A stretch of 64,000 nt of DNA from Adiantum capillus-veneris. Lineage: Eukaryota > Streptophyta > Polypodiopsida > Polypodiales > Pteridaceae. The stretch spans positions 132,672,682-132,736,681 of the forward strand of contig CM043967.1 of the NCBI GenBank assembly GCA_014529385.2. Direction: 5' to 3'. The position numbers and the translations under genes are program-made. The stretch's first letter is position 1; the number at the start of each line of letters is the position of its first letter. Positions 1 through 9,959 of this stretch are shown here, piece by piece. Below the pieces are notes generated by a model. The model was not told the origin of the DNA. It was given only the letters and a program-made list of their open reading frames with translations, and searched no databases.

Positions 1-170
1 CGTCTTATTCTTCTCACCTCTCCTCTCTTCTCTCTCGCCGTGCCGGCGTAGCACTCCATTCTAGGAGGTGCGTCTGCACGCACGCTATTGCTCTCTCTCT
101 CGCACTGTCTCTCTCTATTCGTGTATCTCGCGATTATGCGTCTATATGGTTGCCAGGTATGTTGATTAGT
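1..170. other. Pyrimidine-rich left edge, no gene seen
   Basis: This is CT-rich DNA following the stop of ORF3. It resembles the CT/GA-rich parts of the A-family LTRs (around 17,534 and 42,440), so it may be the start of A's 3' LTR. I cannot find a TG/CA terminus or a clear polypurine tract, so that stays a guess. Confidence 0.3.
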
Positions 171-2737
171 CTATTTTATGGTTTGTCGCATGCTATTCCG
201 GGTATTTTGTAGGGAACTCCACGTCTCGGGCTGTAGCAGTCCTACAAGGATTTCCTCTTGCATGGGTGTGTCCACAGGATCTACCACATTTTCTAGGTCT
301 ATGCCTTCCATGGCTGCTGGCCCTGTGCTTGCCTGCTCTTCTGCCTGCTGGCCTCTCAGCTCTTCTATCTGCTTTTGGAATGTCTGTTTCTCTGCTTCAG
401 CTTGTTCTCTTATGTTCACAAGGAGGTCGTTCAAATCGGCGTTTATCGTCTCCGCCTCCTCAAGCTTTCTCTTGATATTTTCTAGCTCATCTTGCATTGC
501 CTTCTGCTCTTCTTCCATGTGGGTTTGCATGACTACTGATCCCTCTTCCATCATCAGCCTTTGCTTCTTCTCTAAAGTCAACTCTTTCTGGAGCTCTTTC
601 ATTTGTTCTTCACAGATCTGGCTCTCTAAAGTGGTGTGAGTCGAGCTAGTAGCACTGACTCTGGCAGGAGATGCCCATAGCCGCTGGATGGTTTGATCTT
701 TAACTTTAAGCTGGTCCTTGAGCTCAAGGACCTCATCCTGGCTAGCCTCCTACTCTATTTCTGCCTTCTCTTTGGAATTCTGCATGGCCTCCACTTCCTT
801 GGACTCCACAGCAAGTTGTAGGGTTAGGTTATCCCTTTCCCTCTCTGCATCTGTCAATGACTTGCTGAGTTGTCTATATTCCTCTTTGGCTCCTTGCAGT
901 CTTTGAGCTGCTGCTTGATTTTCTCTTTCCATCTCCTGGCATCTTTGCAATGCCTTTGCCATACTGGCTTGCAGCTCTGTCTTTCTCTCTACCTTCCTTT
1001 GGCTTTGTTTTTGTAAAGTGTCGACTTCAAGCTTGATTTGAACTTCAGTGGCTTTGAGAGTTGCCATTTCACTTTCTATGGCTATTGACTGTGCCCTTGG
1101 CCCGGTTAGATTGGTCATCACCACATCCCAATCATTGGTGGGCGGGTGCAGGTCCACTGTATCAGTGGCCATCTCCTTTAGCTCCACTAACCACATGCTC
1201 TACATTTTCTCTTTGGGCCCCGTGCTTGCCAAGTCAAATGCGACTATGGCAGCCTCTTCTTGTGAATATCCAGCAACCAGTAGGTCTAGAAATGTGTTAT
1301 ACCTTGCTTCATTTGGCTTTGGCTGCTCACTTTTAGGCTTAGCTTCTTCCTTTGGTTCTTGCTCTTGGCTCTGTTCTTGCATTGACTCCTCTTGATCTTC
1401 AGGTTTGTCTTGCTCCTCCTTCTGTTGAATTTGTGGAGGGCTACGAGGAGGTGGTGAGGGCGGTGGGCTTGACTCAGGGCTGGACGGTGGAGTTGTTGGC
1501 TTTTTCTTGAAATCCCTGTCCGACTTTGTCTTCCTCTCTCTCTCTTGGCCTTCCTGCTCCTCTAGAAGTTTCCGTCGGACTTGCTCCACTTCTGCTTCTG
1601 TGAATGGTACATGTGGGATATTTTTCGCTGTGGCATCCAAAATCTCAAAATTCTTAATATAGTCATCAAATCTGTCTCTGTGCACCCTTCGGGATGATCC
1701 CGACATTGCTTCTAGAGACGGCTTCCATAGCTCATTCAAATCTCCTTTGAAGGCTCTTTCGGCTCTGAAACTTTCCATTAGCCGCTCTAGCCGTGCCGCT
1801 CTCTGTGATTTCGTCTCTTTTACAGGCACTTGGACAGATTCCTTCTTTCCCTTCTTCAATTTTGGCTGCTCTTCTTGCACGGTCTCTAGCCGACGTTTTA
1901 ACCTTGTAGCAACCCTTGGTGCTTTGGGTTGTTCCTCTTCCTTATCTTCCTTGAGCCTCAGTCAGTCGTTCTGTGATGGAGGGTCGAGCCATCTTCCCTT
2001 GGCATGCAATGCCCCATAAATCACTTGTTGCCCATATTTACCAGATTATCATGTATATAAGCTGTATAGTTGATTACTTTCGGCTTGCTTTTCTGCATTG
2101 CCCAGGTAAAGGTTGTGGCAATTGCTCCAGATGGCATTCTGTACTTTTGTGGCCGCTTTGTACACATATGGAAATACTGATTGTACAGCTGACTCATGAT
2201 TGCCACTTTAGGGTTGGCAATGTCTTCAAAAGTGTAGTTGCCTTTCTTTTTTGTGTACACCTTTACTTCGTCTCTTCTTTTGGTTACACTATCCCCTTTG
2301 ATGGAGAGGTCTAGTGCAGCTGCCACAACTCTCTCCGTGATTACAATCTCCGTGTCTGGCTTGCCCTACAGATCCGTAACTCGTGCCACTCCGTCTTCCT
2401 TGATTGTCGTCACCAATTCCCATACTCTTTTTATGTCGATTCCTGCCGGCACAGCTTCAAAATAATTGTGGAGATCAATCTTCTCTAGATACTCTGCCAT
2501 CTTGCTTCTGACGAACTCATTGAGCTCCCGCGGTAGCATTGGTAGCTGTATCACATTTCCTTCTGTGTCCTTGAATACGCCTTGGTAGATCTTTAGATCA
2601 TTGGACTCTAGCAAGTACTCTTGGATCCATGTGCTGGTTGGCTTTAGAGTTCCTTCTGGTATGACGAAGGGCTCTACTTCTTCCAAATAATCCTTTATGG
2701 TCATCCTCTTCTTCTTTGCCGGTGACTTGGCTGCCAT
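171..2737 (-). pseudogene. ORF3 of element A: coiled-coil protein downstream of pol
   Basis: I do not recognise this protein. It starts MAAKSPAKKKRM at 2737 and would be about 850 residues. Its N-terminal domain (about residues 1-235) shares a pattern with the fragment at 54962-55411: IYQG, then P-x-GID-[IF]-KRV, then EDG-x-x-RVT. The middle is Lys/Glu-rich with a Pro-rich stretch, and the C-terminal half is a long charged coiled coil whose last part (ELTLEKKQRLMMEE) resembles ELELERKQHLMIAE in the ORF3 at 42757-46788. No signal peptide, membrane segment, protease or polymerase motif is seen, so it is not an obvious env protein. It is broken by TAG stops at 2366, 1200 and 750, a TGA near 1962 and a frameshift near 2030. 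The three TAGs fit CAG to TAG. It may end at the TAG at 171 or be truncated, since the C-terminal domain of the other ORF3 is missing. Confidence 0.6.
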
Positions 2738-2799
2738 AGATCCTGTTGCACTCAGTAGTCCGAAGTTAGCGTTTTTTGCATATCAGCTGAGAAACTGAG

Positions 2800-3781
2800 T
2801 TTTAACTATCCAAATGACTTGAAAATTGAAAATAAAACTTAAAAGGAACTTGGGAAACTGTGCATGTGCTCACATTGCAATTCTGGCCAAAAATTTTCAT
2901 TTAGACATCCTACGCGTAGGATGTCTTTTTCATCAGATTTTGGTGATACTTGACATGCTGGTGGTCCTTGGCCTGTACAACATAGCTATGTGCTTGGAAT
3001 TGGATTTGGGCATCAAAAAGTGGATTTTTGGACAGGTTCACGCTTCAGGCTCACAAATTGGGTAGGATGTCCACAATAGGTAGTAAATGATATCCAAATG
3101 GGTTGAAAATTGATATATAGGCTCCTTGCAACATGGTAATGGCTCCCATGATGTCATTGTTTTCACAGAAGTTCAAAAACATGTTGGAGACATCCTACGT
3201 GTAGGATCTCTATTTTATCAAAATGGCTTGATATTTGTTCTGTGGGTAGTCCTTGGCATGTGGAACATGGCCATGCTCTTGGATTTTGATTTGGACAAGA
3301 ATTGATGTTGGTAAGATCATGTGTAGTGTTTTTGGGCTCATAAAGTGTATCTTGAAGGTGTTGGGGGTCAAAAATGATTAGAATGGCTTCAAATTTGATA
3401 TATGAGTTCTTGAAGATGCTATGAAAAGATCTGGAATGTAAAAATACCCTCTGTAGGCCAAAAATGTCAAATAGACATCCTACGCGTAGGATGTCTACTT
3501 CATCATTATTTGCAAGTAACCACACAGATTGGTTGGCTATGTGCTCATGACTGTATTGTGCAAGTTTCATGTGATTTGGACAAGTTTTGGTGGGTCTATG
3601 GCCCATTATTGCCTCTATGCCCCAACTTTGCATTTTTTCATGCATATGAGGTCAATTTTGGTCCAAATGTGATGAAACTTGGTGGCTAGCATGTAAAGGC
3701 TATTCAGAAAATGTGTGTGATGAGAGTTGTTGGGTTTTGTGCCCAGAAATGGCCTTGAGACATTCTACGCGTAGGATGTCT
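2800..3781. repeat. 285-bp tandem array carrying 24-bp palindromes
   Basis: Four palindromes start at 2903, 3188, 3473 and 3758, exactly 285 bp apart. The full motif is the 12-mer AGACATCCTACG followed by its reverse complement. It is perfect at 2903-2926 and 3473-3496, has one mismatched half at 3758-3781 and is imperfect at 3188-3211. The DNA between copies is only loosely similar, but landmarks stay in register: CCTTGG lies at palindrome +63 in units 1 and 2, and ATCCAAATG...TTGA-type blocks recur at the same offset in every unit. The array lies just upstream of ORF3 on the minus strand and matches the palindromes in A's 5' leader. A half-copy (GGTAGGATGTC) sits near 3060. Confidence 0.9.
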
Positions 3782-5377
3782 CCTGATGATTTTTTTATGG
3801 GAACTGCTCTACTGATGCCTGCCCTTAGTCCCCTTGAGTCCCTTTTAAGCCTAATTTCAACAAAAAAGTCAAATGGATAGAAAGTAACTCCCTGTGTGGA
3901 TTTCAGAGCCTCCGAGCCGCTTTCTGACTTTTGGAGTACTTTTCGACGATGAAATTTCTTGATGTTGGTCTCCATAGCTTCCTGATCCCTTGGGGATCCT
4001 TGCCGTATGGTTTTTGTCGACTTTGGCTTCACCGGAGCTCCATTTGGCAATTTGTCGCTCTAGAAGCACTCGTGGTTGCGTTTAGATGTCGTCGATGACT
4101 TGTGGTGGTCTACCACCATAGGACTTGGTTGTTGATGGTCTAGGAAAGCTGCTCGTGAAGTTTGGTGGCAAACGGACATGCGGTTTGGTCGCGAGAGCTA
4201 TTTGACGCTTTGTGTGTCTGATGCCGTTTCTGAAGTTTAGTGCCGCTTCGGTTCACCTTTTGGTCATGTGGGCTATATAGACTTGTCGAGCATGTCGAGA
4301 TGCTCCTACCCATGAATTTTGGTAGCTTTTGGGCGCCTCTTCGTCGATTTCCCATTTGCTGGCCTCTTGTGGAATTCTAGGAATTAGGGTTTTTCCCGAT
4401 GGTTTTCTACTACCTTTGGACATCCAAGATTGGTCTCCTATGCTAGGGTAAGCTGCCGATGAAGTCTCGTTGCTTTTGGGTTAGCCGTTAGGTGGTCACT
4501 TCTACTTGTAGGTCTCTACTGCCCGCTTTGTGTGTGAACCCTACGCTAGTTTTCGCGACAACGACAAACATGCGCGAAAAGCTCAAGGTGGTGAGCCTAC
4601 CTCTCATGTCTGAAGCCCGTCGGGTAGTCATGTGCGTCGTAGAAGTTGCTGGAAGTTCCGTTCGCTCTAGGTGGCAGGAGCTCTCTCTCAAAGGTCAATA
4701 GTGGAAATGAGCTAAAAATGAAGTGAGAAATTTTTATAATGGGGGTCCCCGAACCACTTTTCATGAAATTTGACATGTGCTCCCAACTTCTTGAGAGATG
4801 CGGTTTAGGCTCAAAAATTTATTGATTTGGACTTCATTTGTCCTGTTTACCAGAAATTTGGCATGTCGGTCAAAATCTGGCCAAACACGCTTTCCGCTCC
4901 AGTCTCATAATTGCACCCCCACTGTACCATAGGTTATCCTATAGTCACTAATCATCCCCATATTTGTTTTTTCCATTACGACCGTTTTTCACCTGGTTTT
5001 TGTATTTTTGAACTTTTTGTGCAAAAAATTAGCAAAATTAAAAGGAAAATAGCAAATCAAACCCAGAAAATCCCCAAAAATCATAATAAATAAAAAAAAT
5101 CACCGCAAAACATTACATACACTCACATGCAGTTTTTATGGCCGGATTTCTCCGTTTTACCAATATTTTGCCCGAAAAATGGCTATTTTTACTTATATAC
5201 ACACGCCTAGGGGCTTGATTTGGCATTTGGACCCATATACCTGTAGATTCATGCTGTATAAGGGCATATATACTTGGGTTATTCCAGAAAATTTCACAAT
5301 CACACAAAAACCCTTAAAAATAGTCAAAAAATATGCCCTTTTTTGCTCTTTCTGCCATTGGGTCCGCATTTGAGAAT
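3782..5377. other. Non-coding spacer between W-motif tail and ORF3 leader
   Basis: I see no gene here. The stretch aligns in order with 56440-58000 of element F: a CT tract before a GGAAATGA-type block (about 4685 and 57290), a TGC[GT]GTTTAGGCTC block (about 4800 and 57415), an A-rich block (about 5025-5110 and 57640-57720) and TATATACACAC..CCTAGGGGCT (about 5195 and 57840). Conservation in two copies marks it as a genuine part of the family. It could be an internal promoter region for ORF3. Confidence 0.55.
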
Positions 5378-5379
5378 GC

Positions 5380-5393
5380 CTCCCCCCCTCCTA
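5380..5393 (-). promoter_or_regulatory. Internal polypurine tract identical to the terminal PPT
   Basis: The plus-strand 14-mer CTCCCCCCCTCCTA reads as a G-rich purine tract on the element's sense strand. The identical 14-mer occurs at 58009-58022 in element F and at 42746-42759, where it abuts a TGTTGG LTR terminus and is clearly the 3' PPT. Here it is followed on the minus strand by GGCATTCTC rather than an LTR terminus, so it is an internal copy, comparable in concept to the central PPT of lentiviruses and Ty1. Confidence 0.6.
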
Positions 5394-5559
5394 GGTGGAC
5401 TCCTCCCAGACGACAATGTATCGTCATGGAGTATGTGCCGTGCATGGGTTGAAAAAATTGTGCTAATGCTTGGCCGTGTAATGTGGCCCTATAGTATGCA
5501 TACTCGGTCAATGCATGGAAAAATTAATGCTGTGCAAGAGAAGGGTATAAGCAAGATGC

Positions 5560-6336
5560 TTATGGGCATTCGTCGTCGAGGTTTCCTGTTTTCTTTGCAA
5601 GTAAGAGCTGTAACACTACTGATCTTTGTTTGATTGTCTTTCTTGCAAAAGTCACTGGCTTTGTTGCTACTGTTGATATGGCCGTAGTCGTCTCCTTAGA
5701 GAGAATTGGCTTGGCCGGAATGGCCGTAGACCGTATCTCTTTTGGTTTCCATTGGTAGCTTGTCTTTGCCAGTTTAGGATTTATTGCTACTACATTGGTT
5801 GCTATTTTTTTGCTGCTGATGGGCATCCACATAAATTAGTGTGTTGGTTTCTTATGCAGTTGTCTGCTTTCCGATGTTGCTTGTACTGAAGGGAGTTCCT
5901 TTTGCTTCGGTTTCGGGATCCAAATGCAAGTCGCATTTGAGTTATTGCTGAGCATTTTCTTTGGGATCCATATCTGTTTTATTCCCTTGGTTTTTGGTTG
6001 AACTATCTGCTTCGGTTGAATTCTTCCGTTGTATTGTTTTTTGTCTGCCATGTCATTTCTATCCTTCCGCATCCATATTTGTTTTTCTCTTGTTGGTAAC
6101 TCTGATCTTTTCACTGCGGTCGGTGACTTTTCATACCTGTACTGAACATGGTTGCCAGTTCCGTGTTTGTTCTTTAGTGGCACCCTTCCTTTTGGCTTTT
6201 TATCCAGTGATTGCATTGCTGGCAACGGATTATTCGGGGTTGCTGAGCAAAGGATATTACTTGTTGTTCTTGTGCATGCTGAATTTTGACTGCATTCGCA
6301 TTCCAATCTATCTGCACATTGTACTCTTTTTGCCAA
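5560..6336 (-). pseudogene. W-motif tail of pol, element A
   Basis: This basic, low-complexity tail follows PR2. Five short tryptophan motifs can be read: QIWMRKD, QIWIPKK, CIWIPKPK, MWMPISSKK and YQWKPKE, separated by basic or polar linkers. Element F has five related motifs in the same place. The reading frame is shifted relative to PR2 and carries a TAA near 5833. The role is unknown; short W-x-P-K repeats are known in linkers of some plant retrotransposon polyproteins, so a protein- or RNA-contact role is conceivable. Confidence 0.5.
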
Positions 6337-6640
6337 GGTTGCCCCAAAAACATGGGGTGTTGTGTGCTTTCATCCTTGACTACATAAAATTTGTGTGGGT
6401 AAATATATTGATGTACTTGTACATGCAATATAGTCCAGCCCAATGTTTTCAGTGAATGTGATGTACTACTTTCCAGCACTTGTGGAGTAGGATGAAGTTG
6501 ACCTGTGGGTTTGAGCTGTTTGTATAATCTGTAAGAGATCAAATTTTCTTAAGCTCCCGAATCAAGCAATGCCGTCGATTCAACTTGATTACTACCCACT
6601 TTGACTGCAATTATTGGCTCCACTGTGTCTTCATGAAAAT
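6174..6640 (-). pseudogene. PR2: second retropepsin behind integrase, element A
   Basis: The sequence runs on from the integrase C-terminus in the same frame. The active-site loop is ALLDSGA (DSGA at 6552-6563), followed after a TAA stop (6549-6551) by ISYRLYKQL. The second half has FLGQPW then IDWNANAVKI, the pattern of the flap-distal half of RVP_2-type clan AA proteases. The canonical protease of the same element lies at 11214, so this is an additional domain. The same arrangement is kept in element F with DTGA. The stop inactivates this copy. Confidence 0.7.
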
Positions 6641-8160
6641 TCGTTAGTCGAATGGCATTGATTCGCATCGGTGATCCACATTGTTGTTGTTGTCGTAGAA
6701 GCCATCTTTTTGCCATGTGTTCTTTTGCTTCTGCTTGAGCTTCTTCTCGTACCCTCTGTTTCTCCTTCATTCGTTGTTTTTCTTGATGGATTTGTTGAAG
6801 CATATCCTGTGTTAGTGGTAAATGATATTTCTTTAATCGACACCCACTAATCCAATTTGGCATTTCCTCACCTGATAATGTAGCAAGTTTGACAGCGCCG
6901 CTTTGTGATAGGTCACTAATCACAAAGGGTCCCATCCCTCGCTTTTTAAGTTTCTTGGCATGTTGCTTCAAGATATAAACAAGTACATAATCACCAGTTT
7001 TGAACTCTTTCGTGCGCACATGCTTGTCAAAAAACTCCTTTTGTCTTCTTTTTTTAGCATAGATCGAAGCTACAGCTCTCAAGCGGAGTTCATCTAGCTT
7101 TTCAAGATCATCAATTCTTGAAGAGAGCTCATGCACTGTCCATTCTAAGCGTTTCGCTACTCGTAGAGTTGTAATTAAAAACTCTATGGGTAATATAGCA
7201 TTTAGGCCAAACATGATGTTGTACGGTGTCGTTCCTATCGATGTTTTGTAAGCTACCCTGTATGCCCATAGTGTTGAGTGTAGCTGCTAATCCTAGTCTG
7301 TTCTTGAATTTGATACAATTTTAGTGAGAATCGTGCATAGTGTTTTATTTGTGGCCTCAGCATGTCCATTTGTCTATGGATGGTATGGAGCATATTTTCT
7401 ATGTATGACCATGAATTCCTCTAGGAGATATTCAATGACTTTATTAAGAAAATGTGTTCCTCGATCACCGACTATTTCTATTGGTAAACCGTATCGTACA
7501 AAAACATTCTTATACAAAAATTGTGCAGTGGTCCATGCATCTGCTTTTTGTGTTGCCTTGGCTTCTGCCCATTTCGTGAGATAGTCCGTAGCCACAATGA
7601 TATATTGGGTATGGGTGCGATATGCAGGGGGTGAAATAGGTCCCACAAAATCAATGCGGGCCATTTTGCAAATGCCCTTGCTCCCATCATTGGCCGTAGT
7701 GGCATCTCATCTCTCTTTATCGGCACCTTGGTGCGTTGACATGCGTCACAACGCTTTACAAACTCTTCAGCATCCATATGTAATGTAGGCTACCATATTC
7801 CTGCGGTTAAGACAATTTTGGCCGTGTTATTGCCTTAAAAATGGCCTCCACTTATTCCGCTATGTGCGTGTTCTAGAATCAGCAGGTATTCACTTTCACT
7901 TGCACAGATTCTAAGTTGATTGTCCTTTCCTCGCTTAGAGTTGGTTCCCAATTAACTGAAAGTCACGAGCCTCCAACTCTATAGCCCTATTCCGTGCTCT
8001 TTTTATGTTTTCAGGAAACGTCCTTGTGGTTAAGAAATCAATGATATATTGACTCCATACAGGTGCAATGTTTACCTGAAACAATGTCGCGTGATCCACT
8101 TGGTCGTTTGGCACTACATATAGTACAATTGGTAACATAAGCATGTGTGTCCGCGTACAT
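6641..8160 (-). pseudogene. Integrase of element A
   Basis: This domain inserts the cDNA into the host genome. The zinc-finger cysteines are in RCDACQRTK (about 7750). The catalytic core shows IDFVGPI, then VGDRGTHF, then NGHAEATNK for the D,D,E triad. The C-terminal module reads GPFVISDLSQSGAVKL...PNWISGCRLKKYHLP (about 6820-6950). Frame changes occur near 7660 and 7780. The TAG at 7374-7376 stands where element F has Gln (HPQANGQAE), a clear CAG to TAG change. The C-terminus continues without a break into PR2. Confidence 0.85.
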
Positions 8161-8329
8161 AGTTGGCCAATAAACCCCTAGCTGTTTCAGTCTCTGGTGT
8201 GTTTTCACTGTTGAACAATAAAATGCACAATCCTCGACATGTGCTTCTTCAAGATAACACTCGAATTCCTCCGGGTTTATACATAGTCGTAGAATTTGGT
8301 CTTATCCTAGATGATATAGCCGTCCTGCA

Positions 8330-8930
8330 ATCAACTAGAAGTTTTTTGTTTGTCGAATTGTTTGTTGTTTGGATCTGTCTTCCATGTTATCAAACCTACC
8401 TCCAAAGGAAAGAATGCTAACAATTTCCTGAGACCATTTGGTATCATTTCAATATTGAAAAGATAAGCATCTGGTATGTCATCATCTACTCCTTTAGAAG
8501 CTTCCCCGTTGTGTATCCTTGAAAGATGATCAGCCCGTAGATGAGTTTTTTTAACCCTTTTTGACTACCACTGTGAAATCAATTTCTAGCAATATAATAA
8601 ACCAGTGTACAATTCTCCCTGTATTGCATGGTTTATTTAACAGATACAAAAGAGCTTGATGATCTGTGAAGAACACAAATTTGTTTTTGCGAGCAAATAA
8701 TGCCGAAATTTCTTTACAGCATAAATCATTCCTAACCCCTCTCTTTCGGTGGTTGTGTAGTTTCTTTCCACACTATTTAACTGTCGGCTTGCGTAACAAA
8801 GTGGAAAATCCATTGTTCTGTCTCCATGTTGAGCCAGAATACTCCCGATTGCATATGTAGAAGCATCAATGTGAACATGGAATATCTTTTCCCAATCCGA
8901 TGCTTTAAGTACAGGTCTTGATACAAGGTT
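8330..8930 (-). pseudogene. RNase H of element A
   Basis: This domain degrades the RNA strand during cDNA synthesis. Translation with stops shows HVHIDASTYAIGS, NYTTTEREGLGMIYAVKKF, FTDHQALLYLLNKP and ADHLSR, the normal gypsy RNase H signatures, in line with the RT upstream. Several stops interrupt it, so no long ORF is seen. Confidence 0.75.
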
Positions 8931-9930
8931 TTATTTCAGCTTTTGGAATGAAGTTTCACACTCCTCAGTCCAATCGAAATTGACTAACAAACGATATAGA
9001 GGTTGTGCAATGAGTGCATACATATATATGAATCTTCGATAATATCCGCAGTGTCCCATGAAGGATTGCACTTGTTTCGCATTAGTAGGCGTGGGCAGGT
9101 CTACTATGACCTTGATTTTGTCTAGGTCAATGGTTATGCCATTTTTTGAGACAATGTGTCTTAAGATGCGGCCTTGTCTAACCATGAAAATGCACTTTTC
9201 CGGGTTAAGACAAATTCGATATGTCCTGTATTTTTCAAATACCTTTTGCAAATGGTCAATATGTTCCTCTCGTAGAAGAGAATGTACACAAAGATCATCC
9301 ATGTATATTTCTAAGAATATTCTTAGGTATTCTTTGAATGCGTGCATCATTAACCTTTGAAAGGTAGCTGGGGTATTAGTTAAGCCAAAAGGCATAACAC
9401 GATACGCATATATTCCCCATTCTGTGGCAAATGATGTTTTGTGTTGATCCTCTATTGCAATTGCTAGTTGGTTGTATCCTGAAAACCCATCTAGAAAAGA
9501 ATAAGCCCGTTTCTCGGCCACCCTCTCTAGTACATGTTCTGTGATTGGCAAGGGATAATTATCCCTTATGGTGGCTGCATTTACCTTTTTGAGGTTTACA
9601 CACACTCGTAGTTTTCTGTTCTTTTTGGGGACTACCACAATGGGTGACACTCAATCTGTATGTTAGATTTCATAGATGAATTCAACCTCCATCAGCTTGT
9701 CAATCTCCTCTTTGATTCGTTTAGCAAATGTGTCATTATATGTATAAGGATGTTGTTTGGCATCTAATTTCAAAGGAATTGTATGTTGGCATATCGATGG
9801 ATCAACTCCTTTGAGGTCTTTGTAGGACCATGCAAACACATCTTTATACTTCTTGAGAAGTTGTGTTAGCCATTCTTCTTCTTCAGGCTCTAAATCGGTT
9901 GCGATATAGACCGGTTGAGGCTTCTCTCAT
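8931..9930 (-). pseudogene. Reverse transcriptase of element A
   Basis: Signatures in order are SPIVVVPKKN, RVCVNLKKVNAATIRDNYPLP, YSFLDGFSGYNQLAIA, FATEWG, VMPFGLTNTPATFQRL, the catalytic EIYMDDLCV (YMDD at 9294-9305) and VQSFMGHCGYYRRFI. The continuous part is 9650-8931. Upstream, stops near 9652 and 9664 interrupt the finger region; one replaces the Trp of HTDW seen in F. This is a Ty3/gypsy RT, close to the one in F. Confidence 0.9.
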
Positions 9931-9959
9931 GGTTCAGCGAGGTCTATCCTTTTTGCACT

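Noticed and set aside
178-639. 153-codon plus-strand ORF
   Set aside because: Ser/Cys-rich antisense of the coiled-coil coding region of ORF3.
171-2737. ORF3 as a retroviral envelope gene
   Set aside because: No signal peptide, transmembrane segment or cleavage site is visible; it is a charged coiled-coil protein.
2903-3781. CRISPR-like array of spaced repeats
   Set aside because: Spacing is 285 bp, the units themselves are related, the repeats are palindromic in full and the DNA is plant; none of this fits CRISPR.
3782-5377. 3' LTR of element A in the spacer
   Set aside because: It follows a PPT-like tract, but does not start or end with the TGTTGG terminus of A's LTR at 16903 and does not align with it.
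5961-6455. 164-codon plus-strand ORF
   Set aside because: It is antisense to PR2 and the W-motif tail, whose motifs are recognisable on the minus strand.
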